From the NCBI GenBank assembly GCA_016081115.2, contig JABTTQ020002850.1:248001-312000 (forward strand): a stretch of DNA of 64,000 nt. The letters run 5' to 3'. Below, piece by piece: positions 31,707 to 43,369 of this stretch. Below the pieces are notes generated by a model, which saw only the letters and a list, made by a program, of their open reading frames with translations, searched no databases and was not told where the DNA came from. Each line of letters starts with the position of its first letter. The stretch's first letter is position 1. Source of the DNA: Rehmannia glutinosa. Its lineage: Eukaryota > Streptophyta > Magnoliopsida > Lamiales > Orobanchaceae. The position numbers and the translations under genes were made by a program.

Positions 31707-32016
31707 TCAAAATCATTAACATTGTAACCAAGTAAACTGCTGCTTTCCTCATCCAGCAATGTAAAAACGACATTATAAAGGGTTTTTGATAATTATTGAG
31801 GCATAAATGGAAATTTTATCAGTAGTTACTAAATCTTGGTAGAGAAATGATACGTTGAATAGTGATATTCAGCTGCCGGCTAGACTAATTTCGATAGCTC
31901 ACAGGCGAAAAGTTCTCAGACAAGGGCTCATTGCCTAAATCTCTTTTTAACTATTTCGGCAGCAGCAGTAACAATCATACATACAAGGTTGCCATGAGAC
32001 GCGAAATCAAACATGA

Positions 32017-35000
32017 TTACACTGTCGGCATTTCTGGGACGACAGTATAAACCACCACATCATCCATGTCAGGGCTTCTGACTGAGTACTGAAAAGTCCA
32101 ACCATGGCATGCACCCGCATGGATGCCATTCTTATTGACTGCAAAAATAGCTCCGACAAAATTAGGGTATTTTCTAGCGATTCTGGCAATGGCGTCCTGG
32201 GCGGCGAGCTTAGGTTCCATGCCTAACCTCATACTCTCCACAACTTGATAGCTGAAAAAAGAAAGCAAGAGACAAAGCTTAGCTGCGGCAATAACATCAG
32301 ATGTCTTGTAACTCGAGCGTCGTAGGGGAATATACAGTTTTACTCCAAAGAGGATATCTAAGCCTAATTAAAACTTGTGTACTACATTTTTTCCCCCTTC
32401 AAGCATGTTTGTTTTTTTTTGTAATTTTCAAACATGTTTGGTTTTTTTTGTAATTAGCTCAAACCTTACGGGGTAGTTTTTGTAATTATATCCCTTTTTT
32501 TATCCCTTCAAGTCATAAAGAAACTGAAGATAGCAACTAAATATGCAATGGGTTTCAATCATAATACCAAGGAAGAAAGCGCATCATTATATCGCCATCC
32601 CCAGTTGCTCCACAAGCTCCAGCTTCTGTGTCAGCATATGCTGAAGATCCAGCAATAGGTCCATCTCCCACTCTGCAAGCCAAGTGTTTTATAAAGCACA
32701 GAAATCCAGCAAGATAAGATGGCTGACTAAGTTGTGACTTCCAGGATCGAAGTTTATTCACATTGGATCAACATTGATGTTCTAAATATAATCCACTGCT
32801 CATGCCCACCCATTAATTGTTTTTTCCAGTGGCAAAGGTTTTCTATAACAGGATAGCAATCTCAAAACATCCGGTTTAATGCACTCAATTTATTTTTAAT
32901 GGAAATGACACGAAACTGTTGATTTATGAGTTGTTTCGTTAACAACCCTTGTTATTTGTTAACCAGAATGATGTAAAAAATTCAGCTTATGCAGCTATTC
33001 ATAAGTCCTGAGATCTCCAAAGAAACCGCGAGCAAAGAATCGTGTTCTAATTTAGCATCCAACTATGTCTAAATGATCTGGGGTTAATTTTGATTTCATC
33101 CTGAACGTGACAGTTTGATTATTGAGAGCACATTGCATAACAATGAACACGTTGACTGTGCCTATTTGGTCACTTACATAGGGTAAAAATGTACAATTGC
33201 CCCTAGTGGGTGGCAAGATGCATTAACTGAAGTTTAACACCATAACTGTACCAGATTTATTTTCAGTTTTTGGGATTTAGTTTTGTAATCTTCAAGAACT
33301 CATGCTTAATAAGTTGATCGTAATTTTAGTCTCCTCATTCTTATAAAACATGTGTATAACACTTCAAAAATAGTTTCTTAATCTTCTAAATTAGATGAGA
33401 TTGAAATGAGACATTCTTACAGATGTCAAAGATGGCAACAACAACAATGATGTAAAAGAGAGTTATTACATATACTCTTTAGTGACACAAAATGGGCACT
33501 ATTATTACCTTCCGGGAATCTTGAAAGTGGCCCCATTAGTTGAGGTACCAACAGCTATATGTCCCATCTGACAAACAACATATATAAATGATTATATCCA
33601 ATCCAAAGGAAATCAAGAAATGAAAGTAATTATACATAAGTGCAGCTTACTTTGTCAATAACAGCCATTGATATGGTATCATGATTATGGCGATCAACAT
33701 GGTACGGCCCAGATTGATCAAGACCAGCCCTCTTTGTGCTCAAGCATGTTCTCTCGCCAAAACTCAGTATACTCTCCAGACTGTAAGGACCACAATCATC
33801 AATCGGCATAACATTTTTCCGAAAGTTCGGCTGGCACTTACTCTTTTTCCAATTTATCCACTTCTCTCTAGATTCTTCGGAGCTTAGGTTTGTGGGGCCA
33901 GGAAGACCCATAGAAATGGCAAAAATCGATGCTTGCTCTCCGACAAGCATAGTGTGCTCTGTGTGCTGCATAACTAATCTTGCGGCTCTAATGCCGTCAC
34001 TTACATACCGCATTGCTGCAACAGCTCCGACCTCCATTGTGACCTATGCATGTCCTAGCAGATGCAAAGCGTAAACAAGACATATTTCATTTTGGAAAAA
34101 TTACAAAAAGCCCCCTGAGGTTTGGGCTAATTACCAAAAAAAAAAGTTTTTAAAAATTACAAAAAAAACCCTTGAGATTTGATTGTATCTTAAATTTTAG
34201 GGCGTAAATGTAATATTTGATAAGTCAGGGGAGCTTTTGAAATGTTTTTTGCAAATGAAGGGGGAAAATGTAAGACGGATCAAACCTAAAGTGGGTTTTC
34301 TAATTTCCTATCTCTGGGGTTTTTGTTAATTAGCCCGAACCTCAGGGATTTTAATTATCTCTTTCATTTTTGTAGCTTTCTCGAACAAGAATGTGTTCAA
34401 TGATGTAAAGAATGCCAAAATCATCATACCCCATTCATGATCATAGCATCAATTGTAGTTTCTCCATTCTCGTCTGGACTTCCACCAGGACCAACTGTTC
34501 ATAAAGATAATCGTTAATGTAAACCTTATGTTATGGCACAATAACCAGAAAAGATCATCGAATCCAAATTGGAGTATAATATTCACCAAATTAACCACCC
34601 CATTATTTCATATGGTTGGAACAAGCAATGTTGTTTCTTAATGCTACCTTAGATGTGGTAAGCTGCAAATTTCAGAGAATGGGACCAACAATACGATCAG
34701 TGACCGAGCTAAAAATGTTATAAATAGATATTTCTTTCGTGGATAACATTTTGGTGAGTTCGCAATGAATTTAAAATATTTTAATTGGATTTTCCAAACA
34801 ATGACTTCTTTTATTCACTTGAATACTTGATCAACAACAAAAAGAGAATGCTCCTCATGCTTTAGTAAGAGGTGCTATACGGACTAATTTTCCATATCTA
34901 CATCATAACCGTATAAGAGAAGAAAATTGAAACAGACCATTAGTTGAACCACAAAGTAAGCGCGGTTAATTGAAGTACCAAATAAAAGGAGCACCAAACG

Positions 35001-35664
35001 TAGCTGCATCCGAACCTGTACCGTCGCATCTCGGCTCCTCGCAAGCAGAGCAACCTTCTACGACTGCATCTACGGCCGAAAACCCACTATCAACACTCCT
35101 CCATGCTGCTCTAACAGCTTCCAAGAAGGGCCAAGTGCTCACAACTAAAGGGAATTTCCCACCACTTCTAATCTCATCTCCTACTGCCTAATCGAAGAAA
35201 TACGTCATCGGACATCAATAAAATAACAAATATGCAACAAAAATACTATAGTCCCAAATGCACCATATTCTTAGAATTAAAAAAAAAAAAAAACACCATT
35301 TACTAAATCTGTCAACCCTCAATTACTCTCCCTTTTGGCCATTTTTTAGCTTCCCCACTTCAAATACCATCAAATACACTACCGGCAGTTGGCCATATTA
35401 CATCATCAAATAATCATAACTTCACAAGAAATTACGAAGATTTTATTTTTATGAAACCCACAATGCTAGCAACAACTCAGAAACTAACAAGAAAATACGT
35501 GGAATAAATAAAAGTAAAATCACCCAAAGAATGCATATATAAAAGCAATCAGCAATCACCAGTAACGTACAAAAAGCCCGAAAGTAAGAGTAGTGTATTA
35601 CCCCAGAGCACAGAGTAACGAGGAAGAAAAGAGCGATGCGTAGTCCGTCGGAGTTGGTAGACAT
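32017..35664 (-). CDS. Isoaspartyl peptidase/L-asparaginase (N4-glucosaminyl-asparaginase type), seven exons
   Basis: Exons on the minus strand: 35664-35602, 35187-35016, 34494-34430, 34043-33651, 33567-33509, 32672-32568, 32251-32017. All junctions are GT/AG, and the total is 1092 bp (363 codons plus stop), the usual length. Exon 1 encodes a likely signal peptide (LRIALFFLVTLCSG). Markers are GKFPLVVSTWPFLEAVRAAW, VGPGGSPDENGETTIDAMIMNG, the autocleavage site HDTISM with its nucleophile Thr, GTSTNGATFKIPGRVGDGPI, ACGATGDGD and GACHGWTFQYSVRSPDMDDV. The family is an Ntn hydrolase that self-cleaves before the Thr; this subtype (Arabidopsis At5g61540-like) is thought to release Asp from glycosyl-asparagine in secretory or vacuolar compartments. 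No lesion seen. Confidence 0.93.
32393..32494. mobile_element. Half copy of MITE family A in an asparaginase intron
   Basis: Only the right arm is kept: two GGTTTTTTTTGTAATT-type segments ending TTTTGTAATTATATCCC. It sits in the intron between the exons 32251-32017 and 32672-32568. Confidence 0.65.
34094..34361. mobile_element. MITE family A copy in an asparaginase intron, perfect 9-bp TSD
   Basis: GGAAAAATTACAAAAAGCCC to AGGGATTTTAATTATCTC, flanked by TTTCATTTT at 34085-34093 and 34362-34370. 268 bp, in the intron between 34430 and 34043. Confidence 0.88.
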
Positions 35665-37602
35665 TACTGAGAGAGATTTCTTGTATCTGCGCACACAATG
35701 GGCTCTCAGTTGAGTTCTCTTGTCCAACATGGACCCCTCCCTAACTCCGAAATCCAATTATTGGACCTATGTTTTTTTTAAATAAAAAACTAGTCTTTTA
35801 CTCGTGCAATGCACCGAATGTATATCAGTTATACTCTATTTTGTATTGATACATTTACATTTTTCTAATAATTTTATAAATTCTATCTTCTGCATTTAGG
35901 GATGACAATATTAGTAAACTCATCCCAGTTGGTAACCGAATAGAATGAGATGAGATGAGAAATCACAGGTTAATTCGGGGATGTAGTCGGGGATGAGAAT
36001 TATCTGCTTCTCTAGAGTCAGGGATAGGACAGAGACAATATTTGTATCATGTTCCCCTTCCTATTCCGATTAGATAATCCCTTCTCATCCCTATTCCCCG
36101 AGTATATATATTATATTTATTGATTATTAATATTAATTCTATTTATATTATTTTATTTTATTAATTCTAAAAATTAAACCCATGAATCTTTACGATGATA
36201 CATTCTTACTTGATCTCATTCTTTATTCTAGAAAATTGTTGAATTACGTTACCTATGTTTTAAAACAAATAGTGATTGCAAAAGGTTTAAAATTTTAAAA
36301 TATAATTAAAATATAAAGATAATTAATTTGATTATAAATTATACGGTTAAATAATAAAAAATAAATTATTAAAAATTATAAAAAAAATCTCTTTAAATAC
36401 GAAATATTTAGTTGTCTGAATATGCCTTGCTATTAATACAACATATTTATCTATAAAAAAGGTAAAAGTTTGAAAAAAAACATTTAATTGCCCAAATATT
36501 TAATATTTTTTTTGGGGGTTTAGATCAACCATTGTCAAAATTATTAAAGAAATTAAACAAATATATGATTTATATTTAGCAACGCAATTTTAAGGAAAAA
36601 TGAAACATTTCAAAAAAATAAAAACTATTTTATTTTATATATACACATATATCAAAAAATTATCAAACAAACAAATTAATATCTATATTAACATAAAAGT
36701 ATGTTAATACATACAAAATAATTTTCTATACATAAATACTATTATGAATATAATTTCATATTAAATAAATCTTAATTTTTTCTTACATGAATATATATAA
36801 ATATATAATTGTATGTATGGATGTATGTGCTATATAAAATTTGGATACATATTTTGAGATATTTTGTTCAATTAAAATAAATATTTTTACTTGAATTTAA
36901 TCAATTGAAATATAATTCTATATAATTATTAAAAAATGGGTTAAGCCCAAATAAAAATTATACATATATCACAAATAGCTAAAATACACGAATATATAAA
37001 TTAATGTCCAATAGCCTGAATGCATAATTTTTAAAGCCAATTACAAATATTAAACAATATATATATTTCTTATATTTTTATTTATTATTTTTTTTATTTC
37101 TATATATGCAATATTGGTGTCAAACTGAAGATTGTAAAAACATGATTAATTTGATATATTATACGTAAAAACTGATAAAACCCGAAATCGTTTTTAATTT
37201 TTTTTAAATGAAAAAAATAAATATAATAATTAATGCAGTCTACACAGAGATTTGGAAAGCTAAATTTTACTTAATTCTATTTTTATATCATTTTAAAAAG
37301 TGATTATTTAAAGAAAGTTGACTATCAAAAATAATGAAATACTAAATATTTATCACTTTTTATTTTACAAATTTTATTACTTTTTATAGTCATTGCAGGG
37401 CGGAAAAATTCAACATACTATTTCCAACGATTTTTCTTTATATATATATATATGTATATATATAGGTATTGGACCTATTATATTCTCTTAATTATTTTAA
37501 TTAAAACATACAACAAGTATTTTTTTTAATCAATACCATAGATTGTATTTTTTTATAACCGAGATTCCATATATTGTATTTTAATCAATACCATCAGATG
37601 TT
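35665..37602. other. AT-rich intergenic DNA upstream of the asparaginase gene
   Basis: Nearest 5' flank (35665-35760) carries the leader. The rest is extremely AT-rich with TATATA runs (for example 37437-37463). A TAGGGATGACAAT word at about 35897 resembles a hAT-MITE left end, but no matching right end was found. No gene seen. Confidence 0.5.
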
Positions 37603-37723
37603 TTTTTCCGAGTACGAACCTGGAGAGGATGTGAGAATCGAACCCAAGTACAACTCAGTACAAGTACATGTCTGAGTTTTACAAACGTCTTACTAGTTAC
37701 CACTATGCTACCAAGTGATTCCC
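37603..37723 (-). mobile_element. tRNA-derived SINE
   Basis: On the minus strand the head GGGAATCACTTGGTAGCATA contains an A-box (TAGCATAGTGG, 37710-37700) and, about 55 bp on, a B-box (GGTTCGATTCTC, 37644-37633). These are the internal RNA polymerase III promoter of a tRNA-related SINE. It runs into GTACTCGG and an A7 run near 37603. The fold is not a proper tRNA. The exact 3' end and target duplication were not resolved. Confidence 0.65.
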
Positions 37724-37929
37724 AAATATTTTTATGTTTTTTTAAGCAATAATATGTTTATGTTTTAGATCTTTATGTTGATCCGACAAATTTGATATTT
37801 TGTAATCAATTAGTTTTCTGCAAAATGAAATTGACTGAATAAAAAAATGAAATGTGAAAATAAGGTTATTATTGGGGGAAAATGAGATTTAATTAATTAA
37901 TATATAATTAAGTGTATATATTATTAATT

Positions 37930-38353
37930 GTCCAATGGACTCTTAAGAAAACAACCCGGCCCAAAAATATCCGGAACTGGCCCATAGGCCGATTTCTCTT
38001 ACGCAGACTGGCCCATAAGCCGAATTCTCCTACACGGCCTACAGGGCCCATCTCTCGGTATATAAAGGTCCCTTTTATTCATTTGTAAATTAATTAATTC
38101 ATAATTCTCCTACGCATTTAATTCAGTATTCAATTACTGTTTTATTCTCTCGTTCATCGTGTTGACTTGAGCGTCGAATGGACCTCCCTGGGAAAACTCC
38201 CAGGGCCTTCTAACATTTGAGCGTGTGTGCAGGAAGTTCTCAGTCAAAGGATTGTCCATCTCTCGGAGAAGAAGACTTAAATACTTCCCCATCGGGAAGA
38301 TGATTTAATCAACCCCGTTGACTTGGAGTGATCTGCCTTAAAAAGCAGCATCA
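37930..38353 (+). repeat. 5' LTR of the outer Tat-like element (left limit uncertain)
   Basis: The right end is fixed by CATCA and the primer site four bases on. A TATA box (GGTATATAAAGG, 38057-38068) marks the promoter. Repeated CTGGCCCATAxGCCGAxTTCTC words occur at about 37978-38025. The left end may lie anywhere from about 37880 to 37930. Confidence 0.65.
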
Positions 38354-38356
38354 TTT

Positions 38357-38375
38357 TGGCGCCGTCTGTGGGAAC
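38357..38375 (+). other. Primer-binding site, TGGCGCC type
   Basis: TGGCGCCGTCTGTGGGAAC, the same non-canonical tRNA-Asp-like site as in the Tat element at 9229. Confidence 0.8.
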
Positions 38376-38379
38376 GAAG

Positions 38380-38911
38380 CTAAGACACACACGATTTTTG
38401 AAGGACATGGGCGACCAGAGGGCGATACATACCATCTCCGGAGGATCGGTGTACGGAGGTTTAGCTCGTGCGAAAAACCCATGTTGTGAAATTCAAGAGG
38501 GCGCATTTTCAACACGGCACATTCCACGTTGGGGCATACTGCATGGAGAGGCCCCAGGAATAGATAATCTCTGATGAAAAAGACCTGTCTACCGGAGCTC
38601 CGGGGAGAACGCCCAGCAGCTCCTCTTATCATCTCCGTAGTTGTGGCCACCTATTGGGTGAAGAGAGCATTAGTGGACATTGGTAGCTCCACGAATATAT
38701 TATCCTATAGTGTATTTCGTCGGCTAGGATTCGAAGACTCATCTCTAACCGAAGTAACTACCCCACTACAAGACCTCAGTCAGCAGAAGATCCCCATCCT
38801 CGGGGAGATGACGCTTTCCCTCTCATTGGGAAGTTATCCACGCTGGGTCACCAAGATGGTGAGATTACAGTAGTTAACGCCCCCATGTAGTATAATGTGA
38901 TCATTGCTCGT
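38380..38911 (+). pseudogene. Gag remnant and N-terminal protease of the outer Tat-like element
   Basis: A short frame has IHTISGGSVYGGLARA, typical of the pre-protease segment of Tat elements. The protease follows with VKRALVDIGSSTNILSYSVF (active-site Asp in a DIGSS context) and the flap segment. A TAG at 38871 and another stop near 38890 precede the Athila insertion. Gag proper is absent. Confidence 0.75.
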
Positions 38912-40427
38912 TGATAGGTGTGAGTTTTGCATGTATTTTGAGGCGTATTTCTGGCTATAATGATGGGTAAACATGCACATACTCGAGTTAAATGTTACAT
39001 ATTCACTCCTTGTGGAAAAGATATTACACTTTGCTTATTTTGTAGGAATTTCATGATATTTGAAGCAAATTGAATACGAATACGAGGATAGCAAAGTGGA
39101 AACACAGAGAATTGAGTGAATATACGAGAAGTGAAGCCAAAAAGAGCGAAAGTTGAGCGTCTACGGAAAAGACAGGGGGCACACGGGTTGGGCGTGCCTT
39201 AGACACCACCCGTGCACCCCTGTATAAAGATAATTGGAGCTGCGACATGGCGCACGGGTAGCCCATACATCGACGCATGACGCAAGGTCGTCCTGAGGAT
39301 GAATGATTTCACCGGGGTGGCGCACGGGTAGGCCGTGCTCAACGCACCACCCGTGCGCCCTACGAGAGACTTGGATTATTTCGGCGAGGGTGGCGCACGG
39401 GTAACCCGTGCATGGACGCACCACCCGTGTTATGCGCTGAATCCCATGTCTGCAAACATTATGCCCTAAACTTGATGGTGGGTATAAAAAGGCTTTTGGG
39501 GCGCACACAAGGATATTCGGCATTTCGGGATCTACAACACAAGACAAGGGTCAACTCTTGGAAGGAGATATCAAGGAGACAATCGGGTTGCATCGGAGCT
39601 TGAAGAACGGAGATATATCGAGAGATTGTCGACGTTCCTAAGTTTTTCTTGCTTCTCTTTTAGTTTCAATCTTTCATTTTCATTTGTAATGGCTTTGAAC
39701 ACTTTGTTTATAAGTTGTTTAATCATGTGTAGCTAAACTCTAGAGATTTCCGGGTTTTGGAAGTAGATTAATGAACTCTTGTTGGATGTTTTAATCTTAG
39801 TTGAAGTTATTATCTTGAAGCCTATATGAGTATTTTGAGCTTATTCTTGTTTTATCACTTGATCAATGATTTAACTTGTTTGATATATTGATTCATAATT
39901 CGAGAGACGAGTTTCAATATTAGATCTTGAATACTCAACACAAATATTTGCATGAATCGAGAGATTTGTAAATATTTGTGAGGATATTTGATCTTTTAAA
40001 CTTTTGGGAGTTGAATGCTTTATGTTGAGTAGAGATGCTAGCATAAGTATTTCAATCTACGTTTTATATGCATCTCGAGAGAGAGGATAAAATAGCTTTG
40101 TGATCGTCTTATAGGAATATTGACAATAACGTGGCTTGATTAAATCGGATAACAAGAGGATTATTAATCAAAACCTTAACTCGGAAATCCATTTCATTAT
40201 CTTGATACTTCTATCATTTGTATTATCTTAATCTTGTGTTTTAGTGATTTAAATTGTCTTAATCTCAATACAACAATCATCAAATTTCGATCGTCTAAAT
40301 AAAAATAAGACTATCTTGGTTCAATACTTAGCGAATAAATTTATTAGTCTCCGTGGATACGACCTTGTTTACCCTATTCTATAAACTCTACCGTACACTT
40401 GCGGTGAAGCTAAAAATAAGGCGAACA
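38912..40427 (+). repeat. 5' LTR of the Athila element
   Basis: 1516 bp. It contains a block of four CACGGGT palindrome repeats at about 39172-39448. Confidence 0.93.
39172..39448. repeat. CACGGGT/ACCCGTG palindromic repeats in the LTR
   Basis: Four units of about 65-70 bp, each with CGCACGGGTxxxCCGTGC and an opposed CACCACCCGTGCGCC half. In one (about 39396-39410) CACGGGT-A-ACCCGTG is a perfect palindrome. The same block is in the 3' LTR at 50211-50478. Confidence 0.85.
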
Positions 40428-40433
40428 AATTTT

Positions 40434-40453
40434 TGGCGCCGTTGCCGGGGATT
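40434..40453 (+). other. Primer-binding site, tRNA-Asp
   Basis: TGGCGCCGTTGCCGGGGATT, a full match to the complement of the plant tRNA-Asp 3' end, six bases after the LTR. Confidence 0.92.
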
Positions 40454-40589
40454 AATACAATTTTTGGTGTTAATATTGCGATATATAGAATTAATTTTAA
40501 TTTAGACAATTTTTTTTTTTTTTACATTTTGGATTCACTTCAATTCTTCATTATTTGACTTGTTTCTTTTAGTTCGGTCCAGGTAGTGC

Positions 40590-42290
40590 ATGAACACGCG
40601 CTCGAGGCAAGGGGACTTGATACCACTTATACCGGAAGTCGAGGCTTTCGCGAGAAGAATTAGTGCTACCACTAGACGGGCTGAAAGACAACACAATCCG
40701 ATAATGGGGGATTTGAATGAGTTACCAATACCGGCAAACAATGGTGGAAATGAGTTACCGATACCGGTGCAACAAGCCATTCGTGATTACTTTTGACCAC
40801 AAACGAATCGTAATTACGGTGGTATTGCCCATATTCCTATCAATGCCAACAACTTCGAGCTCAAACCGACACTGATCAATATGGTGCAACAGAATCAGTT
40901 TGGGGTTATGAATCGAAGATCGACTCTCACCTTGCGCATTTTATCCAAATATGCAATCGATCAAAATGAACGGAGTCTCGGATGACTCCATAAGATTGCT
41001 TTGCATTCCCATTCTCTTTACGGGATAAGGCGAGAAATTGGTTGGGTACTTTTGACGCAAGCAGTGTTAGCACTTGGGACGAACTGAGCCAAAAGTTCTT
41101 GTTTAAATTCTTTCCACCGAGCAAAACTTTGCAGCTCAAAAGCGAGATTACTCAATTCCGACAGTTCGACTCAGAGCCTTTGTACGAGGCTTGGGAAAGG
41201 TTTCGGGATTTGTTACGTAGATGTCCTCAACATGGGTTTCCAGAGGATCACATGATTATGCTTCTTCTACAATGGTTTAATGGGACAAACGAGGGCCTTT
41301 GTGGATGCCGCAACGGGAGGAGCATTGTTGGCAAGGTTTCCACAAGATGCCTTGAACCTTCTTGAGGAAATGGCCATGAACGATTACAGTGGTCATCCGA
41401 AGATCTAATGTACAACGAGTAGCCGAAATCTCGGATTCAGACCCAATTAAAACATTGACGGCACAAGTAGCGGCTTTGACAACTCAATTGAGTGTATTTA
41501 CGAAGGGGCCAGAAGCAGGCACGAGCATGGGTAGTGAAGCTCTTCTATATCCAATGGAAGAGGTAAATTATGTGAAATAGGAATTTCAACAATTTTTGGA
41601 ATAATTCAAACCCAACGCACTACCATCCGGGGTTGAGAAATCATGAAAATTTTTCCTACGCAAATACAAAGAATGTGTTACAACCTCCGGGATTTAATGC
41701 TTCAAGTGGAGGCGGAAATGGGGAAGGCAAATCGTCGTTGGAAGATGCACTCACCTTCTTCATAAATCAATCTAATGCTTTCATGAATGATACGAGGAGC
41801 CGCCTCGCTAAGCAAGACTCTCGGATGGATAAGATAGAACAACAAGTGACAAGCTCGATAAAGAATCTGGAGACTCAAATGGGTCAATTGGCTACAATTG
41901 TGGGTGGTCAACATCACAAGGGTCAATTTCAAGTAATACGGAAATGAATCCTAAGGAACAATGCAAGGCTATTCGTTTTGGCGATACGGAATATGAGGGG
42001 CCTAAAGAAAAATCTGGGAATCAACTTTCGGATGAAGCATCGAGGCCAGAAGCGGGAGAATCCGTGATGAAGGATGATATCAAAGAAAATAGGAAAGAAG
42101 AGAACAAAGAGGCGGAACAAACAAGGGCTGAGAAGCTAAAATCATCATCTAACTCGAATATATCTAAGTTGCCTATATCTCTTCCCTTTCCTCAAAGATT
42201 TCAAAAGAAAAAGCTTGATGATCAATTTGCCAAATTCCTTGATATATTTAAGAAATTGCACATTAACATTCCTTTTTGCGACCACTAGAA
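40590..42290 (+). pseudogene. Athila gag (several stops and frameshifts)
   Basis: Starts MNTRSRQGDLIPLIPEVEAF at 40590. A TGA at about 40794 precedes NANNFELKPTLINMVQQNQF, the start of the Athila gag core. The core continues in another frame at 41042-41365 (WDELSQKFLFKFFPPSKTLQL, FEPLYEAWERF-like) and then 41389-41947 and 41944-42288. The C-terminal part contains HYHPGLRNHENFSY and a coiled-coil-like stretch before an acidic linker. Same order as the second Athila-like copy at 61080, which helps confirm the family. Confidence 0.8.
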
Positions 42291-43351
42291 CGGATGCCAA
42301 ACTATGCGAAATTTCCTAAGGATGTTATGTCGAAAAAGCGGAGGATGACAAGCTTTGAAACGGTGAATTTGACGGAAGAATGTAGTGCAATTATCCAAAG
42401 AAAGCTACCACAAAAACTAAAAGATCCGGGGAGTTTCACTATCCCGTGTGCTATTGGTGGTAATTTCTTTTATAAAGTGTTATGTGATTTAGGGGCAAGT
42501 ATTAATTTGATGCCCTTGTCCATTTTCAGGAAGCTTGGATTAGGCGACGTGAAGCCAACTACGGTGACATTGCAACTTGCAGACCGATCACTTACGTATC
42601 CAAGGGGAATTATTGAAGACGTATTGGTAAAGTTGATAAATTTATATTCCCCGTGGATTTCTTGGTTCTAGATATGGAAGAAGATCGAGACGTTCCACTG
42701 ATACTTGGACGTCCTTTCCTAGCCACGGGTAAAACCTTAATAGATGTGCAAAAAGGGGAACTCACATTACATGTTAATGATGAGCATGTTTTATTTTCTA
42801 TATATAAGGCAATGAAATTTCATGATTCGGTGGAGAATTGTAATTTTTTGGATATAGTTAGTTCATGCATTGAGGATTATGTTGATCATACATTGTCTAC
42901 AGATGATTTGGAATTTGGTCTAACCCACTCGTGCTCAATGTCGAGTGTTGTACTTGATTTTGATAACCAAGATTTGTACGACTATGTTTGTGCCTTAGAT
43001 CATATCGGGAACTACCTAAGAGCACAGAGGCGAGAACGCATAAAGCCGGAAATAAAGGAGCCAAACTTGCAGAAACGCACCACCTATGCATCCACGCACG
43101 GGCAACCCGTGCGTGATGCTGAGGGACGAGTTGAGCTCTCTGAAGAGCACACGGGCCGTGCGCCGGCGCATGGGCTGCCCGTGCGTGACCCTGAAATAGC
43201 AACACCGACTCCGGAACTCAAGCAATTACCTGAACACCTCAAATATGCATTCCTTGGGGCAAATAATGCAAATCCGGTAATCGTTTCATCTCTTCTCACT
43301 CCTACTCAACTTGATAAATTAAGGGTTTACGAAAACATAAGTCGGCACTAG
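42276..43351 (+). pseudogene. Athila protease and linker
   Basis: PQKLKDPGSFTIPCAIGG and CDLGASINLMPLSIF form the Athila-type aspartic protease (DLGAS in place of DTGAS). A shift near 42650 separates it from LDMEEDRDVPLILGRPFLAT, the C-terminal protease motif. The linker to reverse transcriptase includes, at 43080-43192, two in-frame copies of the CACGGGT palindrome repeat that read THGQPVRD and AHGLPVRD. Confidence 0.82.
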
Positions 43352-43369
43352 GATGGTCTATAAGCTGAT

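Noticed and set aside
35449..35757. A 102-residue minus-strand protein with hydrophobic segments
   Set aside because: Only 35664-35602 is coding (exon 1 of the asparaginase gene). The rest is leader and intron read through.
35897..36120. hAT MITE starting TAGGGATGACAAT
   Set aside because: No matching right terminus or 8-bp duplication could be found.
37603..37723. A functional tRNA gene on the minus strand
   Set aside because: A and B boxes are present but acceptor, anticodon and T stems do not form a proper cloverleaf, so a SINE is the better reading.
39172..39448. CRISPR-like array of palindromic repeats
   Set aside because: Plant LTR context, units vary in length and sequence, and the same units recur in the other LTR and in coding sequence.
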